DNA of 64,000 nucleotides from Mastigamoeba balamuthi (taxonomy: Eukaryota > Evosea > Mastigamoebida > Mastigamoebidae): the NCBI GenBank assembly GCA_902651635.1, contig CACRSC010000013.1, positions 587,857-651,856 on the forward strand, in the 5' to 3' direction. The translations under genes and the position numbers were made by a program. Positions 47,801-59,700 of the stretch are shown one piece after another. The notes beneath the pieces are model-generated. The model saw only the letters and a list, made by a program, of their open reading frames with translations. It had not been told where the DNA came from and made no database searches. Positions within the stretch are counted from its first letter, which is position 1, and each line of letters opens with the position of its first letter.

Positions 47801-50800
47801 TGGCTGGGCAGCGCGCCTTTATTGCCTTTGTTTCATGTCGCTGACGATCATGTTCTAGCGATTCCGGTGTTGATGGCCACTTCGAGGAGATCGTAACAAC
47901 GCTCTCGGACGCGGCATACGAGTACACTGTCAGCCTGGGGATGGCCGCGAGGCTCCTGGGTGAGTGTTTTCTTCTGTGCTCCTGTGCGACTGACTACACA
48001 GCAGCCACGCAGAACACGTCTGAGGCCCTCGACCACGACAGTTACTGGAGGTACGTAATGGACAACAGCAACTCGATAGTCGAGAAGCTCTTCGCGCTCG
48101 CGGGCGTTCACGCTGACGACGTGTCGCAGCTCATCGACGACTCGCGTGTACTCCTCATCATTGGTGACCCGCCCTGAAACCCAGTTTGAGTCTGACCAAA
48201 GCTGTGCAGTCTGCCCCATATGCATGGGGCTCTGTACCTTACTCCCTGCTCTCTGCATCATCGTGAGCTACATCAGGATCGACAAGGAGCGGAAAGTAAT
48301 CGTGTCGATGTTCTCCGAGATACCAAGGCAACCCCTGCTCACCCTTCATAACAGTACTCATCTCCTCTCAGGTCAACTGCCCTTAATATCTACGAGAAGT
48401 TGTCCACTCAGCACAAGCAGAACACTGAGATAGCCGCGCTGCGTTCTGCGGCGCAACTTGTGAAGAAGAGGGTGCACTTTGATCGCCCCGCGCTCTTGCT
48501 GACTCGATGGGGTTGTTAGATTCCGGCGCTGAAGCGGGTCGTTGCCTTTATATCACTGCACATTGCCGTCCTCGTTGCACTCTGCTGCGCTCTCTTCGCT
48601 TCTTATTACGTTTCATCCGAGTCCGCAGGCATCGAAGGTTCCCCCTCTCCTCTTAGCTCCCAGTGGCTTGGCTGAAACTCAGACATCTCCAGCCAAAACA
48701 GTGCTTGAGGCCGGGAAACTGCAGTCGTACACCGTCCGGTCTGTCTTCCTGGCCAACGAACTGATCGTCAACGACCGCATGACGTGGGAATCCGTCGCCG
48801 AGATTCAGGCTGAGGCTCAGGCATCTCTGTCTGCTCGCAAAGCTGCGGAGCAGGCGTTGCTCTTCCAGCTCGGGTCCGCGAGCTGCCGTTGCCAACTTCT
48901 CCTCACGCTGCTGCACAGGATTGCACACACCAACGGGAACGACGAGGAGAAGTACACGTGGTTCATTGAGACCTGTCCGCAGGAAATTCAGGAGCTGGGC
49001 CTCACATGCGTTGGACTCGGATCCCTTCAGGCCATCGTTGCCAGCGAGATCGCCTCGCTGTCCAACCCGGGAGAGAACCACTCGTACGTGGCATTCCGAC
49101 AGAGATCCAATCAAACTGAAGCACGCGCGTGGAAACAGATACACATGGGACAACGCGAGGTTCGTCTTTGTGATGAGCGTCTTCGAGCCCCTGGAGGCCT
49201 GGACGAGCAAATTCAAGAACCAAATGCTGAGCGCGTCGGTCGAACACAGCAGAAGCGCCACAAGCACGCTGACGTGGCTTGTGCTCGTGTCGGTTGCCTA
49301 CTCGATCGTCGCGTACTTCTCGACGTTCCCCTTCCTCCGGAGCCTCGTCGACACCAAGAGGGCTGCCATTGGCCTCCTGCTCCACGTCCCAGCGCCAATC
49401 GTCCTCCAGTCAGAGACGATACGGAGCTACTTGGAGAATGGCGCTTCGATCAACCAAGCAGGATTTAAGGTAGTTATTTTCATGCCCGAAGTACAACTCA
49501 TGAATTCGGCTTGTTCAACCAATCAGGACATTGTGGACGAGCAAGAGAAGAAGACGCGGATGATCCTCAACGCGTGCAAGGACCCCGTCATCGTCACAAA
49601 TGAGTCGTGCGCCATTTTGGTTCGCCTCCTGTGCGTGTGTTGATCCTTGCATAGTGGAACGATGGAACTCGTCAATCCCGCCACGGAGGACCTCTCGGGC
49701 TTCGATGTCGCAGAGCTCCTGGGGAAGCCCATCGGCGTCCTCATGGGCGAGGAGTTCTCGAGGAAGCACGCGGATGCTGCTGCCACAGTCGTCGAAGAGG
49801 CAAAGAAGGGCAAACGCAAGCAGTTCCTCCTGGACCAGTCCGAGTTTGTCCTGTGCTGCAAGAATATTTCCTCATTGTCAACGGCCTTTTTCGGCACTCA
49901 TCCGCGATCACACAGACGGCACGACAATACCGGTGCTGGTCTCGACGGCCATGGCCATCACTGGCGCTGGCATCTCCTTCGCCATGTTCGCCAAGGACAT
50001 CCGCCACATCAAGGACCACGAGGCCGCCCTCGACAGGGAGCAGAAGAGGGCCGACGCGCTGCTGCACAACATCCTGCCGGGCCCGGTGGTGGAGAGGCTC
50101 AAGCGCAGTCCCGGGAAGCTGGTAGCCCGCAAGTACCACAACGTGTCTGTGATGTTCGCGGACATCGTGGGCTTCACCCCGACGGCGTCGGGGATGAGGC
50201 CAGAGGACCTGGTCATGATGCTCAACGACCTCTTCTCCCCGTGGGATGAGCTCTGCGAGAACTACAACGTGGAGAAGAGTACGAAAGCTGACCTCAATCA
50301 TTCTTTTAACATCGTAGCACAGTCAAGACGATCGGCGATTGCTACATGGCTGTCTCAGGGCTCGACGATCGCGCAGACCATGCTGAGCACATGATCGAGT
50401 TCGCTCTTGCCGCCATGAACGCTGTCCGAGACTTCAACGCGAGTAGGTCATCCAAGAGCCAAAAGCAGATCAGCCTGCGGGTGGGGATACACAGCGGGAG
50501 CATTGTGGCGGGTGTCATCGGATCCAGGAAGTGGGCGTTCGACATCTGGGGCGACACTGTCAACGTCGCCAGTCGCCTCGAGAGCAGCGGGATCGCCAAC
50601 AGGATACAAGTGAGCCAGGAGACGTACCAGCTGACCAAAGACAAGTTCCCCTTCGACCTGCGTGGGCCTGTGCAAATCAAGGGAAAGGGAGAGATGGAGT
50701 GCTATCTACTCGCGGAGGACTGCCAGTTCAACCAGGCCCCGAAGCGCAAGGACAGCACGGGTGTGCGGTTCAAGGAGAGTAACAGCTACGGGTCGCTCGG

Positions 50801-50879
50801 AAGCCTGCACTCACTCATCGAGTCGTCCAAGGGAATGCCCGACAGTGTACGAGTAGAGCCAAGCGAAAAAGACAATTGA
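44874..50879 (+). CDS. TmcB-like/PAS/adenylyl-type cyclase (copy B, tandem paralogue of A)
   Basis: Same order and exon plan as copy A, 23 exons, 1,576 residues if intron 21 is removed. Twenty-two of the 23 exons have exactly the length of their partner in A; exon 9 has one extra codon. Exons: 44874-45285, 45414-45481, 45541-45638, 45690-45909, 45977-46332, 46388-46475, 46540-46820, 46894-47043, 47103-47318, 47369-47508, 47578-47797, 47859-47959, 48005-48163, 48210-48327, 48372-48471, 48520-48637, 48693-48873, 48919-49083, 49139-49469, 49527-49606, 49655-49863, 49916-50278, 50323-50879. Cyclase residues match A (KTIGDCYM, FDIWGDTVN). Intron 14 is GC-AG. Intron 21 begins AT where A has GT, so its splicing is uncertain. 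Introns differ freely from A except near the 3' end. Confidence 0.83.
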
Positions 50880-50920
50880 TTGGTTTGATGCTTGACATAC
50901 AATGAGTCTGACAAAGTTCC

Positions 50921-53706
50921 CTACGTCTGGCAGAGGCGCACGATGGCCACTGGCAGCACCAGAGACTCGTCAGATACGACGACAGCGTGGTACTCGACCT
51001 CTGGAGTGGGGGCGCACTGTAGCGCCCAGTTCCTGCTCACTCCCACCACGTGCGCGTCGAACGACATGCGCAGGGCCTTCTCGTCCTGGCACCGGAGCGC
51101 CTCCGCGAGCGCCTCAGCAGAGGTGCCCGCGCCCTTGTCCTTGCGGCACTGCTGCACGACGTTGAACGGCAGTGGGTGGGCCCTGTGGTACCTGCAGATC
51201 GACCACGGCGCGTTCTCGCCCGCGTTGTCGTAGTCGATCTGCCGCGTAACCGCGTAGACGGACCCCACGGCCACGAGACACAGCGCGATTGCCCTGTCGC
51301 CCGACTCGTCTGCTGCCGCCAGCTCCGCCGCGTGCTGTGCGTGCAGCGTGAGGTACACGCCCTTGCCGAACTTCCCGCTCTGCGGGCACGCCCTCGCGGA
51401 GGCGCACACGCCCCCGGAGGCGGCCAGGGACTTGGTGCAGCCGTCGGGGTCGGTGCACGGTAGCCACAGCAGGAGCGTGCTGATGTGCTCGTAGCCCTGG
51501 ACGGTCCGGCGGAACTTGGAGCGCAGTATATCGAGCAGCTGGAGCTGGTCGCTGCTCAGCGCTGACGCCTCGCTGCCCAGGCCGCGCCCGCAGTTGCCAC
51601 GGATAGCCTGGCGGGCCTCGAGCTCGTCCGCGTGGACGTCGAAGTCGCTCGCGAGCCGCTTGGACCGGATGGCCGCCATCTGTACCGCCCGAAAGGCGGA
51701 CATCTTCGACCCGCGAGGGCCGCCGGCCCCCGCGAGCTCCGCGATCCTGTCGTGCAGCGGCTCTCCCCTCGGGAGGTCGAGGACATCGGCGCCCTCCTCC
51801 CACCCGAGGATCTTGACGGCGGGCTCGTCCAGCCAGCTGAGCTGCACGAGCCCGCGCTGCGAGGGCAGCCGCTTGGTCGAGTGTTTGGAATCGCGGAGGA
51901 CCAATCGCAGCCGCTGGCGGCCCGACTGCTGCGACTGCAGGTCGCGCAGTCCCTTGAGGGGGACGAACTTGCCCTCGCCGGCGTCAAGGTACTCGAGGCT
52001 GAACTTGGCCTCGTCGACGCCGAAGACCGCGCAGGCCGCGGACAGCAGCTGCTCGACGCAATCGATGCGGTCCGCGGCGACGCCCAGCTCCTGCGTGTTG
52101 CCCTTGTACTCGGCCGCGAACGTTGTGTCGGAGGAGAGCTCTGCGTCGGAGCTGTCGTCGTCGCCCGAGCTGCACGGGGCGGCCTTGATCTGGTGCCGCG
52201 ACTTGGGCCTGGGCGGCGCCGTCGCCGCCTTCTGCGGGGCCACGAGCTGCAGCTGCGACGCGCGCTTGATCTCGGCGTTGGTGAGCAGCGCGGGGTTCTC
52301 CTGCACCCTGCGGGCCGACATGAGCGACACCTGCGACGACCTGCCGAACGCGGCAGCCACGGGGAACGGGCACGGCTGCTGCGGCTGCGGCTGCTGCGGG
52401 ACGGCCGCGTCGAGGGACACCTGCGTCTTGCGCTGGTCCTCGACCGCCCCGGTGGGCGTCTCGCACTGCCCGCCGCTGCTGTCGGGCTTCTTGGCCGGCC
52501 GGGCGCTGAGGGGGACCGTCGAGCGCGGGGGGGCCAGCGAGTCCTCCAGCAGGCCGAGCCTCGACAGCATGGGGCCCTTGCCCGCGCGCTCGAACGCACG
52601 CCTGCTGGAGCCGCTAAGCAGCGCCCCGGCCTCGACGAGCAGACGCGCGACGCCCTCGTGGCCGTTCTCGATCGCCGCGAGCAGAGGGGCGCTGTTGGCG
52701 ACCGCGAGCTCCGCGCGGCACTCGGGGGCCGCCAGCAGCGCCTCGACAGCCCCGCTGCTGCCCGAGCGGCTGGCCGTGCACAGCGGCGTCTCGCCGGACT
52801 CTGCCAGAGCCATGGAGACGCTGGCGCCCGCGCGTATGAGCGCGTGGACGACGTCTGCGGCGTTGGGGTCCTGGCAGGCGACGATCAGCGGCGTCCTGCC
52901 GTCCGCGTCCTCGTAGTTGGCCGCCGAGGGCTCCGACCGGAGTATGCTGGCCACCAGCCCCGCGTCCCCGGCCTCGGCGGCCTTCATGACCCGCGCGCCC
53001 GCGTCGATGCCCCGCGGGCCCGTCGCCCCTGAGGGCACGTGCTGGCGCCGGAACGACGTGCGCGGGGCCGCCGACCCCGGGCCCACGCCCAGCCCGCGCG
53101 GGGCGGGCCGCACGCCGAGCGCCGAGTGGCGCAGTGACATGGGCGCCGCGTTGTCGAGGACGTCTGTCGAGACGAGGCCGTCGGTCAGCGACTTGGACTT
53201 GCGCACCGCGCTCAGGGCGGCCCCGCGGCCTCCGCGGGCCCCGAGGGCTGCGGCCGACAGCGCCTCGCACCCCGCGCTGACCGTGCGGGCCGCGTCGAGG
53301 ATGCCGGCGGCCGTCGACGTGCGGGCCTTGGCGAGGGCCGCGATGCGGTCCGCGAGCTCCTTGACGGTCGCGGCGACCTCGGCGCTCTGCAGCGGCCCCG
53401 CGGAGAACTCGCGGCCAAAGCGCTCCCCGGCGTCCGCGAGCTCCTCGGCCGCGTCCGCGAGGTCGTCCTGGAGCGGAAACGCGTGGCGTTTGCGACCGCG
53501 GGGCCCGTGGAAGCGGTGGGGTGGCTGGGGGCCGGGGGGCGCACGGCGGCGTCGTGGATGGCGCGGGGCTTGGAGTCGTCGGGGGAGCGGCTGAGGGCCT
53601 CGACGCGGCGCGCGGCAGCAGAGGCACGCTCGCCGAGGGCCGCCAGGGCGGCACGGGCGGTGGCACCGAGCTCCTCGGCGGCGGCGCCCTTCCTTGGTCT
53701 CTCCAT
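50921..53706 (-). CDS. Ankyrin-repeat protein with PB1-like and PARP-like catalytic domains
   Basis: 902 residues from exons 53545-53706 and 50921-53467 (donor GTGCGC). A helical N-terminus is followed by ankyrin repeats at about 210-340 (AAEAGDAGLVASIL; DGRTPLIVACQDPNAADVV; SGETPLCTASRSG; AIENGHEGVARLLVEAGA). A disordered Ser/Pro/Gln stretch leads to a PB1- or ubiquitin-like module (AEYKGNTQEL; FSLEYLDAGEGKFVPL). The last 200 residues resemble a PARP catalytic domain: GKFGKGVYLTLHAQHAAE carries the conserved Tyr, and EVEYHAVVVSDESLVLPV is near the end. The usual His-Gly of the first PARP motif is not seen (LLLWLPCTD), so it may be inactive or a mono-ADP-ribosyltransferase. Its stop lies 41 bases from the convergent cyclase stop. 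Confidence 0.68.
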
Positions 53707-54380
53707 TTGTCTGGGCTCAGCCTTGAGGCTATTTTGGGGATTTCTCTGGGAGAATCGCGGAGATTTCCCGGCCAGAAATATCCTGCCAGGTTTTCAGAAT
53801 CTAATCACTCGGAAGTTCCATCTTTTCGAGAAGGGGGATACAACAGAGCGCCTGGGCTGACGGGGCCGACCTTGGTGTAGATGGGTGAGGGAGGCCTCCC
53901 TTGGGCTGTGGGTGGACGTTGTGGGAGAAAATGGCTATGTACACCCTCTGAATATCTCTGACACAAAGATGCACCGATTGTAACTTTGTAGCAGCGGTTA
54001 TTAATGATCGTCACCTTCACTTTGGTGGTGACTAGGGAGTCCGGCCCGCATTTTGCGAACAAAGTTTGTACTTGATTGCGGATTCCAATTTGGGGAGCAA
54101 GACCCAGGCAAAACAGCCTCGGATCTGAACTGTATGTATCACGTTTCGAGAGTGGGTCACCCACTTGTGGTTACTGGTTTTCCCACCTGCGCGGAGGGAG
54201 AGTTGCGCCAAATCCGCAACCCCTAATCAGGGGAATTTCCAGAGAAATCCTACAGATACAGACAGAAGATTTGCCCACACCTTTTCCAGATCCGCGCAAA
54301 CAAACCCAACGCGCCTGTTCGGCAGTGCCCCCAGCACACAGCCCCCTCCCACACACCCACCCACACCCCCTCCCGCGCGG
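53707..54380. promoter_or_regulatory. Divergent intergenic region ankyrin-PARP / arrestin-FYVE
   Basis: 674 bases of lower-GC sequence between two divergent start codons. No coding exon or RNA gene is recognised. Confidence 0.45.
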
Positions 54381-56688
54381 ATGTCACGTGGCCCAGCGGA
54401 CGAGGAGGAGCTGCTCCCGCAGCGCCGCGTCGTCATCGGCGAGGGCCTCGACGGCGACGGCGACGGCGACGCCCGCGCGGCCCCGGCGGCGCCCGGCAGC
54501 CCGCCGTCGCGCACGGGGCCCGTCGACCCCTCCAACGCCATCCGTGTCGAGGTCTGGGCCCCCTCGTTCGTCGGCTCGGACGTTGTCAGCGGTGCGCGCC
54601 GTTTTCGCGCCGGTTCTGAGCGCACGTCGGCCCTCAAAACCAGTGGAACGCGCACACCCACCCCCTCGCAGGCAACGTGTTTCTCGACGTTTCCGTGCCG
54701 TTCTACGCGCAGGGGGTCGAGGCGCAGCTCGTGGGCTACGAGAAGGTCCACTTCCAGGCCATGTGCGGACGTTTCTCGCACGGTTTCAACGGTGTTTTTT
54801 TTTTCCGCGTTTGCTCAGTTTGTCCGCGTTTGCTCGATTTGTTGTGCCTCTGGTGCTTTCTGACGCGCCGCGCAACAGCCGCTGCGGTTGTGTTTGCTGT
54901 GGTGGCAGCAGCCAGCTGCTGCTGGCCGCTGCTGTGTTGCCGCTGCGTCTCTGCTGGGCTGCCTGTGGCTGGGAGGGATGACTATGGCCCCACGCTTACG
55001 CTGACCCTCGCCTCCCCTCCGCCCCCCCCAGGATGGAGAAGCAGACCGAGGGCGCCGGGGGCGCGGGCGCCGACGGGTCGCGGTCGCCGCCGCACGCGTT
55101 TGAGTGCCTGGACCGCGTGGAGCTCTTCAAGCGGACCGAGCGGCTGAGCCCCCACGAGGGCACCTACAGCGCCGGCAAATACGTCTTCCCCTTTGCGTGC
55201 GCCCATTCCTCCCTCGTTCCCTCGTTCCCTCGTCCCCTGGGACCCGGAGCCCGAGCTGACGACCTCCCCCCCCTCGCGCAGGTTCCCGCTGCCGGCGGTG
55301 CTGCCGGGGGTGTACTGGGAGAAGGCGGGCAACTGGGGCATGGGGTCGGGGTTCGCGGCCAAGGTGATGTACAAGCTGCGGGCCACGGTGCTCACGCCTG
55401 CCCCCAGCCACCTCGCCTGCGCCGCGCGCCTCGTCGTCAACGACCGCTTCGACGCGCCGCCGCAGCCCTCGGCCGCCGAGGTCTCGTTCGGCTCGCCCGC
55501 CAACGCCCCCGCGCCCGCGTCCTCTCCGCCGCCGCCCTCGCGCGCGCTGTCGCCGCTGGCGCGTCCGCTGTCGCCGCAGCCCGCGGGGGCGGCCGCGCAG
55601 GCGTCGTACGCCTCGTCGTCGTCGTCGTCGTCGTCGTCTGTGAGCGCCTCGTCGGCGTCGCAGCAGCTGAGCCCGCGCAACGGGGACCTGGCGGTCAAGG
55701 CGCGGCTGGACAAGGCCGCATACTTCCCGGGCGAGCGCGTCATCGTCCGCGTGCGCGCCAACAGCACGCTCAAGCGCCCGGTGCCGCGCGTGTCGATCCG
55801 CGCGGTGCACACGCTCTGGCTCAACGCGCGCGGCTGCAAGCGCTGCCTGACGCGCGACGTGCACGCCAAGGAGGCCGAGGGGTTCCCGCCGTGCTTCCTG
55901 GGCGTGCGCCACCTCTGGTTCGACCTGCCGCTCTCGACGCCGCCCAGCACGGCCGCCGGCGCCCTCGTGCGCTCGTCCTACGCCGTCGAGCTCTCGTTCG
56001 ACGTCGGCGGACAGGGCGGCGCCGACGGCCCTGCGGCCGCGCGGTCGCCGCCCAGGCCCGGCGGCGTCACGTGCGTGACGCTGCCGCTGACGGTGCTGGC
56101 GCCGCACTTGATGTTCGCCGCCGAGGAGGAGCGCAGGGCGGCCGTGCCGCTGCTGACGGCCGTGCCGGCCGACGCCTCGTACCGCAGCCCCTGGGTCGCC
56201 GACGAGGACACGCAGCAGTGCAGCTCGTGCAAGGCCAAGTTCAAGCTCTACCTGCGCCGCCACCACTGCAGGCACTGCGGCCAGGTGCGCCCTCTCCCCG
56301 TGCCTCTGCTGCTGGGGTGGGAGGGAGGGGAGAGAGAGAGGGGAGGGTGGGCCGTAAGAGGAGCTCACTGGCAGGCGCTGCTCGCTCGTCTCTTACACCC
56401 GCCTCGCCTGCAGATCTTCTGCGACAACTGCACAAAGAACAGATCATGCATCGTCAAGCTCGAGTACATGACGCCTGGTGCGCTTGCCCACACCGCGCCG
56501 TTTCGTTTCCCTCGCGCGATGCACCGCAACTCACGAAGAGAACGCCTGCTCTCTCTTGTTACGCGCTTTGTTTAATGTCGTCGTGTGCTTGTGCTTTGTG
56601 GTGTACAGTTCGTGTGTGTGACGCTTGCTTTCCTATAGCGCAGGCTGGCGGAGTGATTCGAACCGGATCTGCTGGCCAGTACTTGTGA
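54381..56688 (+). CDS. Arrestin-domain protein with C-terminal FYVE zinc finger
   Basis: 537 residues from exons 54381-54591, 54672-54762, 55032-55196, 55282-56284, 56414-56477 and 56609-56688. The arrestin N-lobe has FLDVSVPFYAQGVEAQL and the family FPFAFPLPAVLPGVYWE. A low-complexity insert with nine Ser (TCG repeats) separates it from the C-lobe (GDLAVKARLDKAAYFPGERVIV). The FYVE finger is complete across three exons: WVADEDTQQCSSC, LRRHHCRHCGQ, FCDNC and RVCDACF, so it should bind PI3P on endosomes. This is the AdcA-type arrangement known from Dictyostelium and supports an amoebozoan affinity. A role in receptor sorting or ubiquitin-ligase recruitment is inferred from the family. All five donors have C at +4 (four GTGCGC, one GTGCGG). 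Confidence 0.88.
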
Positions 56689-56744
56689 CCTCTAGGGAAC
56701 CCCCTCCCGCTACAAATTTCTTTCTTCAAACACTTTTTAACGGA

Positions 56745-56750
56745 AATAAA
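56745..56750 (+). terminator. Poly(A) signal of the arrestin-FYVE gene
   Basis: AATAAA starts 57 bases past the stop at 56688, within the 106 bases that separate two convergent genes. Confidence 0.6.
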
Positions 56751-56794
56751 AGTCGGAACCGGCTCGTCGCTGTCCACGCGTGCTGCTTGCTGCC

Positions 56795-59700
56795 CTACTG
56801 GCCGCCCGCGTGCCGCATGCTGGGGGCCACGATGACACTCTGCTCCTGCACCGCCGTGTACAGGGCGACCGAGTCCGAGTCTGTCTCGTACTCGGACATG
56901 TACGGCGGGGCTGCCGACATGGGGTTGCTGAACGCGCCCAGGCTGGGCGACAGCAGGCTGGGCATCCCGCTCAGAGCGACCTGCGGCGGCAGCGGCGGCG
57001 GCGGCACGGCTGCCTGGAACTGTCCCTGCGCCTGCAGGTAGAACGCGGGGTCTATCTGGAAGGGCTCGCCGTTGGGCATCAGGAACCCCGTGCTGGGCGT
57101 CGCCCCCATGGCGTTGCCCGACCCGCTGGTCGGCAGGCTCGCGTAGTCGGCGCCCTGCGTGCCGTCGGAGAGGACGCGCAGGGGGATCTCGGGCGACGGC
57201 CCGGGGCCCGACCCCGGCGACGCAGCGGCGTAGGGCATGAAGCAGGCGCCATTGGGGATGGCGAAGGGCGGCGCGATGACGCCCTGCGGCACCTGGCACG
57301 CGCTCTGCGGCAGCAGCTCTGTGCTCTGGTAGTAGGCCTTGGTGGACAGGTACTGCATCGCCGTCGACTGCTCGGCCGAGTTCGACTTGTCCGACCCCGA
57401 CTGCGGCATTGCACGCGAGGCGGCGGCAGCGGCAGCAGCAGCGTCCTTCCGCCTCTTGTGTCTGCTGCTGAGCAGGGGGTGCGAGTTTAAGCCCGGGCCA
57501 GCCAGGGCAGCGGGAACGTACACACGGAAGAAGGCAACAGTGGCGACGGTCACTCCGCTGACGACGAGCAGCAGGCCGACGCCACCGCCCACAGCGGCGC
57601 CGACGATAGTGCCAGTGTTGTCAGGGGACCCGGCTGCGTGCAGCCGGTCGCAGGTGCCGTTGACAGTGGTCGACGGGGCATAGCCTGCCTTGCACGAGCA
57701 GTTGTCGCACGTGTCTCCGCCGTCGCACTCCTCTCCGCGGCTGCCGTCCCAAATACTGTTGCCGCAGCCTGGTCCGAAGCTTAGGGCGGCGCTAGCTCGG
57801 CGTTAACATTCGTACCGGCGCACTGCACGCGGGGCGGGTTGTAGGCAGCGTGGCCAGAGTCGCACCTGCAGTTGCTGCAGAAAGCGCCGCCATCGCACAC
57901 CTCTCCAGCAACGAGGATGCTGAGGGCCGGTGAGCACACAGCGCTGGCAGTAAGGAGCATGCGCACCCATCGTTGCACACAGGAGCGCAGGCAAGAGCGG
58001 GTGGGGACTTCGCGGCCCACCCCGTCGCGCACGAGCAGTTGACGCAACCAGCTCCCCCGTCGCACTCCTGCGTGTGTTGGAAAACGACGTCACACTCTCT
58101 GACCTCTGGAGTCGGGGGCGGAGCTTGACGCACCTCTGGAGGCACAGACTCGACCTCAACGTGGCCGTTCCCACATCCTTGCGTGTGCGAGGGGCTTGAG
58201 TTGTGCCGGCGATGGCAGCTGGCAAGGGGGTTACCTCGTGCGATGCAGCGTCCGTCGTAGCTGCACGCGAGCGAGGAAGAGTTGCAGCCGTAGAGGACCT
58301 GCCCGGGGTAGTCGCAGTCGAGGTCGTACGCCCCGCAGCCGCAGTGGCAGCCGTCTCGCGTGCCGAAGTTGTACGACGGGCACGTCCACGTCTTGGGGAC
58401 AGCGCACTTGCCCCGTATGCACCTGTACAGGTTGGCAGAGCACGTCGTGGACGTCGGCGTGGGGACCAGCGTGTCGCAGTCGGGGTCCTGAGAGCCCGTG
58501 AGACCCTGCCCGCGCGCTTGGAGGGCGGGAGCGAGCAGACCTGAATCCCGCATCCGCAGTTGCACACAATGCCGTCCCTGTACCGTACGTTGTTGCACGT
58601 CCACCGGTCTGCAGCGCGTGGGTGTCCGTGAGCAGCGCGAGCAAGGGGCAGGAGGCCAGGAGAGGGGGACGGAACCCTGGCACGAGGCAGAGGTCTCGTT
58701 GGCCACGAGGCAGTAGGGCGAGAACTGCGCCTCGCAGGTGGACGTCGAGTACGGGTTGTAGCAGTCGGGGTCTGTCTTGCCCCCGCACTCGCAGTTGCAC
58801 GTGTCGTACGCCCAGTAGCTCGCCACGCTGCACGAGCTCCTCCACCCGATCTCTGTCGGGGCGGTGCCGTGCCGTGCGTCAGGCGGCGGCGGCTTCAACA
58901 GCTCACTGACGTGCCTTCGCATTGCCCTGCCTGGCTGCAGACGGCCGTCGGCGACGAGCAGCGGCGGCTCCTGGGGTTCGAGGCGCACGCTGGGTCCCAC
59001 GCCCCGCACCCGCAGTCGCACTCGGTGTCGTTGTACGCGCTCGCGTTGCACGTCCACGTCGGCGGGACCCCGTCTGGGCGGTTGTGTGCCCCGGGCTGCC
59101 GCGTGAGTACCGCGAGAGCCGAATGGCAAATGAGGCAAACGGGCTGGACGGGCGCAGGCGCACAGAAGGCCGACGCGGTCCATCGGACAGCGAACGAGCG
59201 CACGAAGCCCAGCAGCGACGTCGCTCCCTGCGTCGTCGCCCACGCCCCTGAGGCCGCCGAGCGGTACAGGGCCAGTTGGCCGTCGAGCCCCGCGGAGCCG
59301 TCGGTGTAGACGCCCGCGCCGAACAGCACGTCGCCGCAGCTCCAGTACGACACCACCACGAACACGCCCCTGCTCCACGCCACTGCAGCGAGCGCCCCGC
59401 GGCTGCTGAGCGGACGGTGGGGAGTGCTGGCCGCGCGGTGCAGAGCCGTGGGGGAGGGTACCGATGCCCGGGGACCCGGCGGCCAGCGAGAACCAGTGCG
59501 AGTCGAAGTCGGAGCGGTTGGCCGAGGGCGTGGCGCTCAGCGTGGCCTGCACGCGGCCCAGCTCGGCGCCGGGGACCAGCATCCGCCGGGGGCCGTCCAC
59601 CGCGACGGCCGCTAGCGACACGGCCACGTGCACGGGCACCGCGGTGGAGCCCGCGGCAGCGACCATGAGGCACACAGAGCCCACCGCCCTCGGGACCACC

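Noticed and set aside
49854-49916. U12-type AT-AC intron in cyclase copy B
   Set aside because: The donor starts ATAT but lacks the ATATCCTT consensus, the acceptor is AG, and copy A has an ordinary GT-AG intron at the same place.
56635-56735. Possible minus-strand tRNA around GGTTCGAATC
   Set aside because: The T-stem does not pair and no anticodon arm fits. The bases are the last codons and 3' flank of the FYVE gene.
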